Part shown: piece by piece, positions 48,661-59,803 of the stretch
Layout: the number at the start of each line of letters is the position of its first letter
Position numbering within the stretch: the stretch's first letter is position 1
NCBI RefSeq assembly: GCF_030285365.1
Contig: NZ_JASVDS010000003.1
Span: 310,001 to 374,000 of the forward strand
Reading direction: 5' to 3'
DNA from: Roseateles subflavus
Lineage (GTDB): Bacteria; Pseudomonadota; Gammaproteobacteria; Burkholderiales; Burkholderiaceae_C
Length of the DNA: 64,000 bases
The notes under the pieces: generated by a model
What the model was told of the DNA's origin: nothing
The model's database searches: none
What the model saw: only the letters and a program-made list of their open reading frames with translations
Made by a program: the position numbers and the translations under genes

Positions 48661-49821
48661 ATGTTGGTTTGGGAAGAAGACCGTAAGCCCGCGATCAGCG
48701 CCTTGAATAGCGCCACGAATCATGGCCTGAGCGCCACCCCGCACAGCGGCCTGCAAGCAGCCGCGGCGGCATCGACGCCGCCGGCTTCCTCTTCCGCCGC
48801 CGAGCGCCGCGTCAACATCGCCGACAAGCGCATCATCAACGGCCAGACGGACGTCAATCAGCTGGTGCCGTTCAAGTACAAGTGGGCCTGGGACAAGTAC
48901 CTCGCCACCTGCGCCAACCACTGGATGCCGCAGGAAGTGAACATGTCCCGCGACATCGCCCTGTGGAAGGACCCGAACGGCCTGACCGAGGACGAGCGTC
49001 GCATCATCAAGCGCAACCTCGGCTTCTTCGTGACCGCCGACTCGCTGGCCGCGAACAACATCGTGCTGGGCACCTACCGCCACATCACCGCGCCCGAGTG
49101 CCGCCAGTTCCTGCTGCGCCAGGCCTTCGAGGAAGCGATCCACACGCACGCCTACCAGTACATCGTCGAGTCCCTGGGCCTCGATGAGAGCGAGATCTTC
49201 AACGCCTATCACGAGGTGGCCTCCATCCGTGACAAGGACGAGTTCCTGATCCCCTTCATCGACGCGATCATGGACCCGAACTTCAAGACGGGCACGCTGG
49301 CCGCGGACCAGACCCTGCTGAAGTCGCTGATCGTCTTCGCGTGCCTGATGGAAGGCCTGTTCTTCTACGTGGGCTTCACGCAGATCCTCGCCATGGGCCG
49401 CCAGAACAAGATGACCGGGGCCGCCGAGCAGTACCAGTACATCCTGCGCGACGAGTCCATGCACTGCAACTTCGGCATCGACCTGATCAACCAGATCAAG
49501 CTCGAGAACCCGCAGCTGTGGACGGCCGAGTTCAAGGCCGAGATCAAGGCCCTGTTCCAGAAGGCCGTGGAGCTCGAGTACCGCTACGCCGAGGACACCA
49601 TGCCGCGTGGCGTGCTGGGCCTCAATGCCGCGATGTTCAAGGGCTACCTGCGCTACATCGCCAACCGCCGTGCCACCCAGATCGGCCTGGAGGAGCTCTT
49701 CCCGAACGAAGAGAACCCCTTCCCCTGGATGAGCGAAATGATCGACCTGAAGAAGGAACGCAACTTCTTCGAAACCCGCGTCATCGAATACCAGTCCGGT
49801 GGCGCCCTGTCCTGGGATTGA
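48661..49821 (+). CDS. nrdB: Ribonucleoside-diphosphate reductase, beta subunit (class I)
   Basis: The protein is 386 aa. Di-iron carboxylate ligands are in [12 protein letters not shown] and [11 protein letters not shown]; the radical Tyr is expected near the first ligand set. The first 50 residues are an Ala/Ser-rich extension before [14 protein letters not shown]. It pairs with NrdA. ATG 48661. Confidence 0.96.
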   Translation: MLVWEEDRKPAISALNSATNHGLSATPHSGLQAAAAASTPPASSSAAERRVNIADKRIINGQTDVNQLVPFKYKWAWDKYLATCANHWMPQEVNMSRDIALWKDPNGLTEDERRIIKRNLGFFVTADSLAANNIVLGTYRHITAPECRQFLLRQAFEEAIHTHAYQYIVESLGLDESEIFNAYHEVASIRDKDEFLIPFIDAIMDPNFKTGTLAADQTLLKSLIVFACLMEGLFFYVGFTQILAMGRQNKMTGAAEQYQYILRDESMHCNFGIDLINQIKLENPQLWTAEFKAEIKALFQKAVELEYRYAEDTMPRGVLGLNAAMFKGYLRYIANRRATQIGLEELFPNEENPFPWMSEMIDLKKERNFFETRVIEYQSGGALSWD

Positions 49822-50048
49822 GCGGGCTGCCTGGTCAGCGGCCTGTGTCCCTTTGAGTGCTCGTCAATGAGATCAAGACAAGCGATGCCATTGAACCGTC
49901 AGACGCGAAAAAGCGCGGCGGTGCATCGCGACCCCATTCACCGTACCGTGGCGCTGCTCCAAAGCGACTCTCGGGCGGTGGATAGCTGCGCTGAGGTGGA
50001 CCGGTCCGCCGCAGGCAGTGCTTTTTTCACTTGATCAAGGAGAAAACC

Positions 50049-50759
50049 ATGGCAACTGCAAAGAAGGCACCGGCCAAGAAGGCCGCTCCCGCCAAGAAGG
50101 CCGCCGCCCCGGCCAAGAAGGCCGCTGCTCCGGCAAAGAAGGCCGCTCCGGCCAAGAAGGCTGCTGCTCCGGCAAAGAAGGCCGCTCCGGCCAAGAAGGC
50201 TGCTGCTCCGGCGAAGAAGGCCGCTCCGGCCAAGAAGGCTGCTGCTCCGGCGAAGAAGGCCGCTCCGGCCAAGAAGGCTGCTGCTCCGGCGAAGAAGGCC
50301 GCTCCGGCCAAGAAGGCTGCTGCTCCGGCAAAGAAGGCCGCTCCGGCCAAGAAGGCTGCTGCGCCCGCCAAGAAGGCCGCTTCGACCAAGAAGCCGCCGA
50401 TCAAGGCTGCACCGAAGGCCGCCAAGCCTGCTGCCAAGGCTGCGAAGCCCGCTGCCAAGGCTGCTTCGACCAAGAAGCCGCCCATCAAGGCTGCACCGAA
50501 GGCCGCTGCCAAGCCCGCCGCCAAGCCTGCTGCCAAGCCGGCCGCCAAGGCTGCTTCGACCAAGAAGCCGCCCATCAAGGCTGCTCCCAAGGCCGCTGCC
50601 AAGCCCGCCGCGAAGCCCGCTGCCAAGCCGGCTGCCAAGCCTGCTGCGAAGAAGCCTGCTGCGGCGCCCGCTGCTGCCAAGCCTGCCGCTGCCCCGGCTG
50701 CCAAGACGGCCCTGAGCCCGCAAGCGGCCTGGCCCTTCCCGACTGGCAACAAGCCCTGA
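50049..50759 (+). CDS. Histone H1-like basic protein (Ala/Lys/Pro repeats)
   Basis: The protein is 236 aa, nearly all Ala, Lys and Pro. About six copies of a 13-residue unit AAPAKKAAAPAKK (39 bp) are followed by three STKKPPIKAAPKAA blocks. The C-terminus ALSPQAAWPFPTGNKP is the only ordinary part and looks conserved in related bacteria. Such proteins bind DNA non-specifically and compact the nucleoid. SD AAGGAG lies before ATG 50049. Confidence 0.9.
   Translation: MATAKKAPAKKAAPAKKAAAPAKKAAAPAKKAAPAKKAAAPAKKAAPAKKAAAPAKKAAPAKKAAAPAKKAAPAKKAAAPAKKAAPAKKAAAPAKKAAPAKKAAAPAKKAASTKKPPIKAAPKAAKPAAKAAKPAAKAASTKKPPIKAAPKAAAKPAAKPAAKPAAKAASTKKPPIKAAPKAAAKPAAKPAAKPAAKPAAKKPAAAPAAAKPAAAPAAKTALSPQAAWPFPTGNKP
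50120..50380 (+). repeat. 39-bp tandem repeats in the histone-like gene
   Basis: About six near-identical units encode AAPAKKAAAPAKK; the DNA copies differ mainly at third positions (gcg/gca). Copy number may vary among strains. A second repeat type (STKKPPIK) follows near 50383, 50467 and 50548. Confidence 0.8.
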
Positions 50760-50805
50760 GCCTGGCCGGCGTGATCCCTCTCGGGGGATCCCCCGCCCAA
50801 GCTGA

Positions 50806-50831
50806 AAACCCGGCCTCGGCCGGGTTTTTTT
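50806..50831 (+). terminator. Terminator after the histone-like gene
   Basis: The stem AAACCCGGC/GCCGGGTTT with loop CTCG is followed by T residues. Confidence 0.88.
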
Positions 50832-50932
50832 ATGCCTGCACGCCGGAGGCGACTGGGCTGCGGCCGACCGATCACCGGCCCGCCGAGCGAGCACGAGGCA
50901 AGGCGCGCGTGCGGCCCCTCAGGGCCCGACGC

Positions 50933-52198
50933 TCAGGGGTAGAAGATCTCGACGGTGTAGCCGTTGACCCGCTGGCGCCCTGTGCTGAACACCAGCTGCA
51001 GCGCCTGCTCGCTGTTGGCGGCGGTGCTGGGCTGCGCATTCGCGAAGTCCTCGGGGCGCAGGGCGCGCTTCATCAGCACCTTGCCGTTGCCGTCGTTGAG
51101 GCTCAACTCCACCCAGGGCGTCGCCAGCTCCCACGGGCTCTTGTTGCGCAGGCTGAGACTGAACTTGTAGTGGTTGCCGCTGGCGGCCTCCGACAGGCCG
51201 CTGCTCTCGACGCTGAATGCGTCCAGGCGCTGCCAGGGATGCAGCTCGCAAGCGAGGCGGGCGCAGGCCGCCGTCAGCCATTCGCGGGCTGTCGGGGACT
51301 GTGTGGAGAGGGCGTCGCGGTAATGCCAGGTCAGTTGCGCAGCCGCTCCGCACAGGAGCAGCACGCAGCCCAGGCCAAGCGCCAGGCGCACGCCAGGCCG
51401 CTGCCAGCGGGCCTCGCCCTCGGCGCGGCGCAGGAAGCCGGGCTTGCGCGCGGGCTTGCCGTCGGGCGCCTGTGCGGCCGGCTCGGGCAGGGCGGCCTGC
51501 GCTGACTGCAGGCTCGGAGACAGCACGACGTCGGGGCCCAGATCCGGCGCGGTCGGGGCCGCCGCGGGCGGGGGCGGTGCGACCGCCGGCGGAGCCGGCT
51601 CGGGCTCGAAGCGCATCCCCTTGGGCTCCGGCATGTCGGCACGGACATCCACCGGGGGGGCCGTCAGGGCGGGGGCGGGGGGCGGCTCCCAGAAGGGTTC
51701 GCGACGCTCGCCCGGGCGATCATGCGCGCCCGACCGCGAGGCGTGCAGGTCGGGTTCGTCCGGGGGCTCGAACGCATCGGGCGTCGGCGTGAAGGCGGTC
51801 GCCGGCTGCACGGGCTCATAGGCCGGCGCCGGGCTGGGCGGGTACGCGGGCGGCATGGCCGGCGGCGGCGCGGCGCGGCGCTCGGCGGCGACGTCGATCG
51901 GGCGTCGCACGGCCTGGTGTGCCGCCGGTGCCGGGGGCATCACCGCCGGGGCGACGGGGCTCGGGGCGGGCTGCTCGCGCACGAAAGCGGGCTCGCTGTG
52001 CGAGGGCTCGAACTCGCTCTCCGGGCTCGGGGCGGGCCAGGGCGGCGGCGCCTCCCGGTCCAGGTCGAAGAGCTGTTCACGGGCATCGAAGACCTCGGCG
52101 CAGCGGCCGCAGCGCACCCAGCCCTCGGACACGCGCAACTGGTCCTGCACCACGCGGAAGATGGTGCCGCAGGCGGTGCAGCGGGTAGCAAGACTCAT
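50933..52198 (-). CDS. Zinc-ribbon and DUF3426 membrane protein
   Basis: The protein is 421 aa. The N-terminal MJ0042-type zinc ribbon (CTACGTIFRVVQDQL then VRCGRCAEVFDAR) is followed by a long Pro/Ala-rich linker (about 50-270), one membrane helix (about 275-297) and a DUF3426 domain. Function unknown. It follows prmA on the same strand. Confidence 0.9.
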   Translation of the reverse strand: MSLATRCTACGTIFRVVQDQLRVSEGWVRCGRCAEVFDAREQLFDLDREAPPPWPAPSPESEFEPSHSEPAFVREQPAPSPVAPAVMPPAPAAHQAVRRPIDVAAERRAAPPPAMPPAYPPSPAPAYEPVQPATAFTPTPDAFEPPDEPDLHASRSGAHDRPGERREPFWEPPPAPALTAPPVDVRADMPEPKGMRFEPEPAPPAVAPPPPAAAPTAPDLGPDVVLSPSLQSAQAALPEPAAQAPDGKPARKPGFLRRAEGEARWQRPGVRLALGLGCVLLLCGAAAQLTWHYRDALSTQSPTAREWLTAACARLACELHPWQRLDAFSVESSGLSEAASGNHYKFSLSLRNKSPWELATPWVELSLNDGNGKVLMKRALRPEDFANAQPSTAANSEQALQLVFSTGRQRVNGYTVEIFYP

Positions 52199-52334
52199 GG
52201 GGGCAGATCATGCCATGAAGGCCTGTCGCCGCCGAGCGCGCTCACCCCTAGAAACATCGATCCTGCCGATGCGGCCGGGGCCTGCTGCGCGGCCGGGGTC
52301 AGGCCTTGCCTGGCGCGCCGGGAGGCCGCGACGC

Positions 52335-53258
52335 TCAGGCGCCGCGGCGCGCCGTCATCAGGATCCAGCCGTCCTCGCTGTCGCTCACGTCCAGGGCCAG
52401 CCAGGGCGCGTAGGCGTCCTTCAGCTCCTGGGCCTGGCGCTCGAGGATGCCTGCCAGCACGAGATGGCCGCCCGCGCGCACATGGGCGCACAGCAGCGGG
52501 GCCAGCAGCTTCAGCGGCGTGGCGAGGATGTTGGCCAGCACCAGCGGGTACTCGCCCGACGCGGCATCGGGCAGCGCGGCGTTCAGCGTCACGCGGTTGG
52601 CCTCGGCATTGGCCTGGGAGGAGATGATGGCGGCCGGGTCGATGTCCACGGCATCGATGTGCTGCGCGCCATGCAGCGCGGCGCCGATGGCCAGGATGCC
52701 GGAGCCGCAGCCATAGTCCAGCACGCGATCCCAGCCGGCGGCCTCGGCGCCGTGCCGGGCGATCCAGCGCAGGCACATGCGCGTCGTCGGGTGGGTGCCG
52801 GTGCCGAAGGCCAGGCCGGGGTCGAGGCGCATGATGCGCGTCGCCTGCGCGGGCGCCTCGTGCCAGGAGGGCACGATCCAGAACTCGGGCGTGATCTCGA
52901 CCGGCGCGAACTGCGACTGCGTCAGGCGCACCCAGTCCTGCTCCTGCACGGCCTGGATGGTCTGCACATGCACGTCCCGCGCCCAATCCTGGGCCAGCAG
53001 CAGCGTGGCGGCCTCGGTGGCCTCGGCCTCGCTGGCGAACAGGGCCTTCACGACCGAGCGCTCCCAGCCCGGCTTGGGTGCGGGCATGCCGGGCTCGCCG
53101 AACAGGGCCTTCTCGGCGTCGGTGTCGGCATCGGCATCTTCGACGGACACGGCCAGCGACTCGACCTCCATCAGCGCATCGCTGACGGTCTCGACGTCGT
53201 CCTCGCGGCAGATGAGCACGAGCTCGTGCAGGTCAGGGGTGCTGGGGGTGTTGCTCAT
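52335..53258 (-). CDS. prmA: Ribosomal protein L11 methyltransferase
   Basis: The protein is 307 aa. It trimethylates lysines of L11. SAM-binding DYGCGSGILAIGAA and catalytic-side LVLANILATPLKLL. An N-terminal domain recognises L11; an insert of Asp/Glu-rich residues (EDADADTDAEKA) lies at about 40-52. ATG 53256-53258. Confidence 0.95.
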   Translation of the reverse strand: MSNTPSTPDLHELVLICREDDVETVSDALMEVESLAVSVEDADADTDAEKALFGEPGMPAPKPGWERSVVKALFASEAEATEAATLLLAQDWARDVHVQTIQAVQEQDWVRLTQSQFAPVEITPEFWIVPSWHEAPAQATRIMRLDPGLAFGTGTHPTTRMCLRWIARHGAEAAGWDRVLDYGCGSGILAIGAALHGAQHIDAVDIDPAAIISSQANAEANRVTLNAALPDAASGEYPLVLANILATPLKLLAPLLCAHVRAGGHLVLAGILERQAQELKDAYAPWLALDVSDSEDGWILMTARRGA

Positions 53259-53397
53259 GGGGAAACCTTCTAGTGCGCGCCAAAAAGCGCAAGCCCCGGG
53301 CGGCATGGCCGCGCCAGGGCTGTGGCGGGTGCGGATGCGTCAGCCGCGAATCATAGGCCGTGGCCGGCCCGGAGTCGCCTGCTGACGCTGCCGGCGG

Positions 53398-54747
<1,350 letters not shown>

Positions 54748-54879
54748 GGCAGTTGCTCAGCGCGCGGGGCGCAATGCGGCCAGAGGCCCATCCGGCGGCG
54801 GTCGCGGAGCCGGCTTTGCCGGACCACCGACCGCGCCCCCTCGAGGGGGCCGTCGCCGCCGGTAGGGGGTGGGACGTGT

Positions 54880-55344
54880 TCACTCGATGATGAACAGCGG
54901 CTGGCCGAATTCCACCGGCTGGCCGTTCTCCACCAGGATCTTGGTCACGGTGCCGGACTTGTCGGCATCGATCTCGTTCATGATCTTCATGGCTTCGATG
55001 ATGCAGATGGCCTGGCCTTCCTTGACCTGCTGCCCCACCTCGACGAAGGCCTTGGCATTGGGGCCGGAGGCACGGTAGAAGGTGCCCACCATGGGCGACT
55101 TCACCACATGGCCGGTCTCGACGGGGGCGGCGGCGGGCGCGGCGGCGGCGGCGGGGGCCGCGGCAGCCACCGGCGCGGCGGCGACCGGTGCGGCCATCAT
55201 CGGCATGGCCTGGGCCAGGGGCACGGCCACCGTGCCGTCGGACTTGACGATGCGCACCTTGCCATCGGCTTCGGTGATTTCAAGTTCAGAAATGTTCGAC
55301 TCGGACACGAGGTCGATCAGGGTCTTGAGCTTGCGCAGATCCAT
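54880..55344 (-). CDS. accB: Biotin carboxyl carrier protein
   Basis: The protein is 154 aa. N-terminal helical [20 protein letters not shown], an Ala/Pro linker (about 47-75), and the biotinyl domain with EAMKIMNEI, in which Lys carries biotin. ATG 55342-55344. Order is aroQ-accB-accC. Confidence 0.97.
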   Translation of the reverse strand: MDLRKLKTLIDLVSESNISELEITEADGKVRIVKSDGTVAVPLAQAMPMMAAPVAAAPVAAAAPAAAAAPAAAPVETGHVVKSPMVGTFYRASGPNAKAFVEVGQQVKEGQAICIIEAMKIMNEIDADKSGTVTKILVENGQPVEFGQPLFIIE

Positions 55345-55416
55345 GAGGCTTCTCCAACGGAAAGATTTTGTAGTGCTTGCCAATGCCGCGGTCGCCGGGG
55401 CGACCGCGCCCTTGCT

Positions 55417-55863
55417 TCAGCCGCCGGCAGCCCGGACGTGGTCCAGGGCGTGCATCAGGGCGTAGCGGTAACCCAGGGGACCCAGGCCGCAGATCACGCC
55501 CACCGCGAGTTCCGACACATAGCTGTGGTGGCGGAAGGTCTCGCGCTTGTGGATATTGGACAGGTGGACCTCGACAAAGGGCAGGGCCACCGCCGCCAGG
55601 GCATCCCGGATGGCCACGCTGGTGTGCGTATAGGCCGCCGGATTGATGATGATGAAGCGTGTGCCGTCACGGCCAGCCGCCTGGATGCGATCGACCAGGG
55701 CACCTTCGTGGTTGCTCTGGAAGCTTTCGAGCGTGGCTCCTGCATTGGCAGCGAATTGCTGCAGATCTGCATCGATCTGCGCCAAAGTCGTTGCGCCATA
55801 CACCCCGGGCTCCCTGGTACCAAGGAGGTTGAGGTTGGGGCCATGAATCACAAGAATCTGCAT
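55417..55863 (-). CDS. aroQ: 3-dehydroquinate dehydratase, type II
   Basis: The protein is 148 aa. Third step of the shikimate pathway. It starts [20 protein letters not shown], with the catalytic Tyr in PGVYG, and has [17 protein letters not shown] and [16 protein letters not shown]. First gene of the aroQ-accB-accC unit. Confidence 0.96.
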   Translation of the reverse strand: MQILVIHGPNLNLLGTREPGVYGATTLAQIDADLQQFAANAGATLESFQSNHEGALVDRIQAAGRDGTRFIIINPAAYTHTSVAIRDALAAVALPFVEVHLSNIHKRETFRHHSYVSELAVGVICGLGPLGYRYALMHALDHVRAAGG

Positions 55864-56073
55864 CAGCGACGTGCCGCGGCGGTTTAGAGCGTAGACACTA
55901 GAAGCGCGAAAGGCTGAACTTTAGCTTTTTTAGACCCAGATCCCGGCAGGTAGCCAAAAATAAATGGCTTGACCTTCCACGTTTCTTGAGCTTGCCCAAG
56001 AAAGCCCGGGATTCGGGTCTTGACGAGCGTTCAGCCCGGCGAGAGCGCGATTCTGAGGCCGGCGGCCGCCGGA

Positions 56074-56652
56074 TCAGGCCCCGGTTTTCCCTGCCTCGGG
56101 GGCCGGCTGCCCGGTGGCCAGGGCGTGGGCGACGGCCTCGAGCTCGCCCGCCTGGAGGGCGCCCAGGCGGCGCCAGAAGACCTGGCCGCGGGCATCGAAG
56201 ACGACGCTGAAGGGCAGACCGCCCTGCGTGTTTCCGAGCTGGCGGCCCAGCTCCAGGCCCTGAACGCCGCCCAGCGCCAGCGGCATCTGCAGCGGCAGCT
56301 TGGTGAGGAAGTCCTGCACGGCCTCCTTGCGGTCGATGGCCAAGGCCAGGCCTTGCCAGCCCGGCTGGGCCGCCAGGAACTGCTGGATCTCGGGCAGCTC
56401 GCGCACGCAGGGGGCGCACCAGGTGGCCCAGAAATTCAGCAGCAACGGCTGGCCTCGCAGCTCGCGGGCGGCGAGCTCGCTCCCGTCCACGCGCTCGAAG
56501 CGGGCCATCCAGAAGGCGTCGGCCGCGGAAGCCGGGCGAGGGGGCAGCGCGGGCAGGGGGGCCTCGACCGGCTGGCCGCGCCGGGCCAGCCAGGCGCCGA
56601 AGCCGGCGGCGGCCAGGCCGACGGTGCCGAAAAGGGCGTGGCGGCGGTTCAT
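56074..56652 (-). CDS. TlpA-like periplasmic thiol-disulfide oxidoreductase
   Basis: The protein is 192 aa. An N-terminal signal or anchor (RRHALFGTVGLAAAGFGAWL) precedes a thioredoxin-like domain with active site WCAPC in NFWATWCAPCVRELP and the cis-Pro loop GGLPFSVVFD. Last gene of the minus-strand run; ATG 56650-56652 overlaps the upstream stop by ATGA-type junction. Confidence 0.9.
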   Translation of the reverse strand: MNRRHALFGTVGLAAAGFGAWLARRGQPVEAPLPALPPRPASAADAFWMARFERVDGSELAARELRGQPLLLNFWATWCAPCVRELPEIQQFLAAQPGWQGLALAIDRKEAVQDFLTKLPLQMPLALGGVQGLELGRQLGNTQGGLPFSVVFDARGQVFWRRLGALQAGELEAVAHALATGQPAPEAGKTGA

Positions 56653-57272
56653 GGGGCAGCTCCTTCGCGGGTGTCGGGCGGGGTCTCGTCCAGCAGCCGG
56701 CGCAGGGCCGCGAGGTCCCCGCGCTCGGTGCGGCCGCGGCTGTCGGGCTTGAGCGCGCCGCGCAAGTCGTCCTTGTCGAGGATGCTCAGCGCGATGGTCA
56801 CCCATTCATTGAGAGGCCGGCAGCGGTCGGCGACGGTCAGCAGGTCCACCGGGCCGCGAGGGCCCTGGGTCTCGCCCACTTCGTAGTCCACCCCCGCATT
56901 GATCAGCGCGATCTCGGCGGACTTGCTGTCGTCGCAGTAGAGCTGCAGGTGGATGTTGGACAGGCGCGTGGCCGTGCCGCGCCAGACGGCGCCGCACAGG
57001 TGGGGGCGGAACTCTGCCAGCCGTTCCATCCAGACGGCGGCCTGCTCGCGCAGGGCGCGCAGCTCGCCGGGCTGGGTGTCGGCGCAGAAGAGGGCGAGGT
57101 AGTCCCGCACCTCGTCTTCCAGCTCCTCGTTGCTGGGGAGCGGCGCGTTGCGGGGCAGACCCAGCTGCTTGTGGGCCCGGCGCTTGGCGGCGCCGTACTC
57201 GAGGCCTTCCTCCACGACCAGACGGGCGGCGGTGGCGGCGATCTCGGCGGTGAGCGGGTGGTCGGAAGCCAT
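56649..57272 (-). CDS. Conserved protein of unknown function
   Basis: The protein is 207 aa, acidic and mostly helical. N-terminal ATAARLVVEEGLEYGAAKRR, central LCGAVWRGTATRLSNIHLQL with CDDSKSAEIALINAGVDYEV, resembling a minimal nucleotidyltransferase fold. Homologues are often annotated as a Mur ligase from context, which the sequence does not support. Lies between mtgA and tlpA. Confidence 0.83.
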   Translation of the reverse strand: MASDHPLTAEIAATAARLVVEEGLEYGAAKRRAHKQLGLPRNAPLPSNEELEDEVRDYLALFCADTQPGELRALREQAAVWMERLAEFRPHLCGAVWRGTATRLSNIHLQLYCDDSKSAEIALINAGVDYEVGETQGPRGPVDLLTVADRCRPLNEWVTIALSILDKDDLRGALKPDSRGRTERGDLAALRRLLDETPPDTREGAAP

Positions 57273-57304
57273 GGCGGGCGGTGTCGGGAGGCGGTGGATC
57301 GGGA

Positions 57305-58075
57305 TCAGGGCAGCGCGACGGCGCCCATGCGGGCCTCGATGGTCGACGCGCGGCCGACCACATAGGCCGAGCCGGGGCGCTTCTCGAAGCGCTTGGGCGC
57401 CGGCAGCATCACGGCGAGACGCGCCGCCTGCCAGGGCGCGAGCTGGGCGGCGTCGACGCGGAAGTAGTGCCGGGCCGCGGCCTGGGCGCCGAAGACGCCT
57501 TCCCCCCACTCGACGTGGTTCAGGTAGATCTCCAGGATGCGCTGCTTGGACAGGAGCGCCTCCAGCATGAAGGTCAGCACGAACTCCTGGCCCTTGCGCA
57601 GCAGGTGGCGCTCGCCGCTGAGGAACAGATTCTTGGCCAGCTGCTGGGTGATGGTCGAGCCCCCGACGATCTTGGCCTGGGGCTTGGGCGTCGTGGGGCG
57701 GTCGCTGTCCCGCGCGGGGGCCCGCGAGGCGGCCTTGGCGCGCTTGTCGGCCTTGGCCTGCTCGCGCTGGTTCTTCTCCCAGGCCTTCTCGAGGGCGTCC
57801 CATTCCACGCCGCCGTGTTCGGAGAAGCCGGCGTCCTCGCTGGCGATCACGGCCCGCTTGAGGGCGGCCGACAGCCGCGCGTCCGGCACCCAGTCCTGGC
57901 TCCAGGCCACCTCGTGCTTCTCGGTTGCGAGGCGCCAGATCTCGGAGCGCTGGAAGCTGGTCGACTGCGGGTCCAGCACGTTCATCAGCGCGATGCGCGC
58001 CAGGAAGTACAGCTGCAGGGCCACCAGCCCGAGGGCGAGCAGGGCGAGCAGGCGCAGGGGCAGCTGGCGCAGCAC
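57305..58075 (-). CDS. mtgA: Monofunctional peptidoglycan transglycosylase
   Basis: The protein is 256 aa. One N-terminal membrane span, then GT51 glycosyltransferase: catalytic Glu in ASEDAGFSEHGG, GGSTITQQLAKNLFL, and YLNHVEWGEGVFG. A Lys/Ala/Arg/Pro-rich insertion of about 30 residues lies between the first two blocks (about 104-136). Polymerises lipid II in the periplasm. Follows aroE by 3 nt. Confidence 0.94.
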   Translation of the reverse strand: MLRQLPLRLLALLALGLVALQLYFLARIALMNVLDPQSTSFQRSEIWRLATEKHEVAWSQDWVPDARLSAALKRAVIASEDAGFSEHGGVEWDALEKAWEKNQREQAKADKRAKAASRAPARDSDRPTTPKPQAKIVGGSTITQQLAKNLFLSGERHLLRKGQEFVLTFMLEALLSKQRILEIYLNHVEWGEGVFGAQAAARHYFRVDAAQLAPWQAARLAVMLPAPKRFEKRPGSAYVVGRASTIEARMGAVALP

Positions 58076-58078
58076 GGT

Positions 58079-58921
58079 TCAGTCCTTGTGCTGCAGATGC
58101 TGGCGCAGGCCGGCCAGCACCGGGACGGTGTCCGGGCGCACGCCGCGCCAGAGCTGGAAGGCCTCGGCCGCCTGCTCGACCAGCATCCCGAGGCCGTCCC
58201 GCGGGCGGGCGCCCTGCGCCTGCACCCAGTCGAGGAAGCCCTGGGCGGCCGGGCCGTACATCATGTCGACACCCAGGCCGCCGGGGCGCAGCACCGGGCC
58301 CCGCACGGGCACGCCGGCGCCCGCGAGGCTGGCGCTGGTGCCGTTGACCAGCACGTCGAAGCGTGCCTCGGGCAGGTCGTGGAGCGTGCTGGCCTGCAGG
58401 CGCACGCCGTGCTCCTGGGCCCAGCGCGCATGGCTGCCAACCAGGGCGACGGCCTTGTCGAGGCTGCGGTTGGCCAGCGTCAGCTCGGCCGGGCGGGCCG
58501 CGATCAGGCTGCCCATCACGCCGGCGGAGGCGCCGCCAGCGCCGAGCAGCAGCACGCGCAGGCCGAGCAGGGGCTGGCCGGCGTTGGACTGGATGTCCCG
58601 CACGAGGCCGAGGCCGTCAGTGTTGTCGCCCCACCAGCCGTGCTCGTCGAAGCGCAGGGTGTTGACGGCCCCGGCGAGCTCGGCGCGCGGGCTGCGACGC
58701 CGGGCGGCCGCGAAGGCCTCGAACTTGAAGGGCACCGTCACGTTGCAGCCCTTGGCGCCCGCGGCGGCGAAGGCCTGCACCGTGGGCAGGAAGGCGTCGA
58801 GCGGGCACAGCAGGCGCTCGTAGACCAGGTCCTGGCCCGTCTGCGCCGCGAACTGTGCATGGATGGTCGGGGACTGGCTGTGGGCCACGGGGTTGCCGGC
58901 GACGGCGTAGCGGTCCGGCAT
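58079..58921 (-). CDS. aroE: Shikimate dehydrogenase
   Basis: The protein is 280 aa. It starts [18 protein letters not shown] with the shikimate-binding Ser residues, has Lys/Asp active-site residues in [13 protein letters not shown] and [12 protein letters not shown]-like [11 protein letters not shown], and NADP-binding [13 protein letters not shown] 58919-58921 overlaps the tonB-like stop. Confidence 0.95.
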   Translation of the reverse strand: MPDRYAVAGNPVAHSQSPTIHAQFAAQTGQDLVYERLLCPLDAFLPTVQAFAAAGAKGCNVTVPFKFEAFAAARRRSPRAELAGAVNTLRFDEHGWWGDNTDGLGLVRDIQSNAGQPLLGLRVLLLGAGGASAGVMGSLIAARPAELTLANRSLDKAVALVGSHARWAQEHGVRLQASTLHDLPEARFDVLVNGTSASLAGAGVPVRGPVLRPGGLGVDMMYGPAAQGFLDWVQAQGARPRDGLGMLVEQAAEAFQLWRGVRPDTVPVLAGLRQHLQHKD

Positions 58922-59781
58922 CACAGCTGCTCCGTCACGGTGGCCTCGAGCCCATCCTCGCGGGTGAACTTGAAGCGCGTGGTGATGACCAGCACCTCGG
59001 CGCCGCGGCGCATCTCGGTGTTGAAGTCGCCGAAGGGCTGGCAGGCGCGCACGATGGCGATGGCGCGCTTGTCGAGCTGGTTGTTGCCCGAGCTCTGGAT
59101 GATCTCGGTGTCCACGAGCCGGCCCTTGAAGTCCACGTGGATGTTCATGATCAGCTCGCCGTAGAGCTTGCGGCCGCGGTAGGTGGGGAAGTCGCGGGTG
59201 CCGCGCTCCTCGATGCGGCGACGCAGGGTGTCGTAGTACTGGGCGTAGACGACCTCGCGCGTGGCGGGGCTCACGTAGCGCTTGCGGGGGCGGGCGTTCT
59301 CGTCGTTGACGCGCTTCTCGATCTCGGCCAGCAGCTGCACCAGCTGGCGGCGCTTCTCGGCCTGCTCGCGGGCCTCGGGCGAGCTGCGCTCGCGCTTGGG
59401 GTCCGGGGGCGGGAGCAGCGCCAGCTCGCGGCGCACCTGGGCCAGCAGCTGCTGCTGCACTTCCTGGAGCTTGGCGATCTGGTTGCGCTGCGTCTCGGTG
59501 CTGTCGCCCAGCTCCATGCGGGGCGACGGCGCCAGCGGCGAGGTGGCGCGCTTCTGCCGGGCCGACTCGCCGCCGCCCGCCAGGTTCGCCTGCGCCAGGG
59601 CCTTGGCCTCGGCGGGGGCGTCCTTGCTGCGCGCGTTGACCAGCACCACCTCCAGCGGCGTGTCCTGGAACAGGCGCTGGAATCGTTCGGGATCGGCGAT
59701 CCGCAGCGCCAGCAGCATCAGGTGCAGGCCCAGCGAGACGATCAGGGCGAGGTGGAGCGGCTGGATCTTGCGCGGCTGCAT
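58921..59781 (-). CDS. TonB-family energy transducer
   Basis: The protein is 286 aa. N-terminal membrane helix ([18 protein letters not shown]), a long helical/charged periplasmic part (about 100-165), and a C-terminal TonB-like domain with [20 protein letters not shown] and [17 protein letters not shown]. It probably couples to an outer-membrane receptor. No ExbB/ExbD genes are adjacent. Confidence 0.9.
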   Translation of the reverse strand: MQPRKIQPLHLALIVSLGLHLMLLALRIADPERFQRLFQDTPLEVVLVNARSKDAPAEAKALAQANLAGGGESARQKRATSPLAPSPRMELGDSTETQRNQIAKLQEVQQQLLAQVRRELALLPPPDPKRERSSPEAREQAEKRRQLVQLLAEIEKRVNDENARPRKRYVSPATREVVYAQYYDTLRRRIEERGTRDFPTYRGRKLYGELIMNIHVDFKGRLVDTEIIQSSGNNQLDKRAIAIVRACQPFGDFNTEMRRGAEVLVITTRFKFTREDGLEATVTEQL

Positions 59782-59803
59782 GGCGGTCGTGCGGCGAGGT
59801 CGC

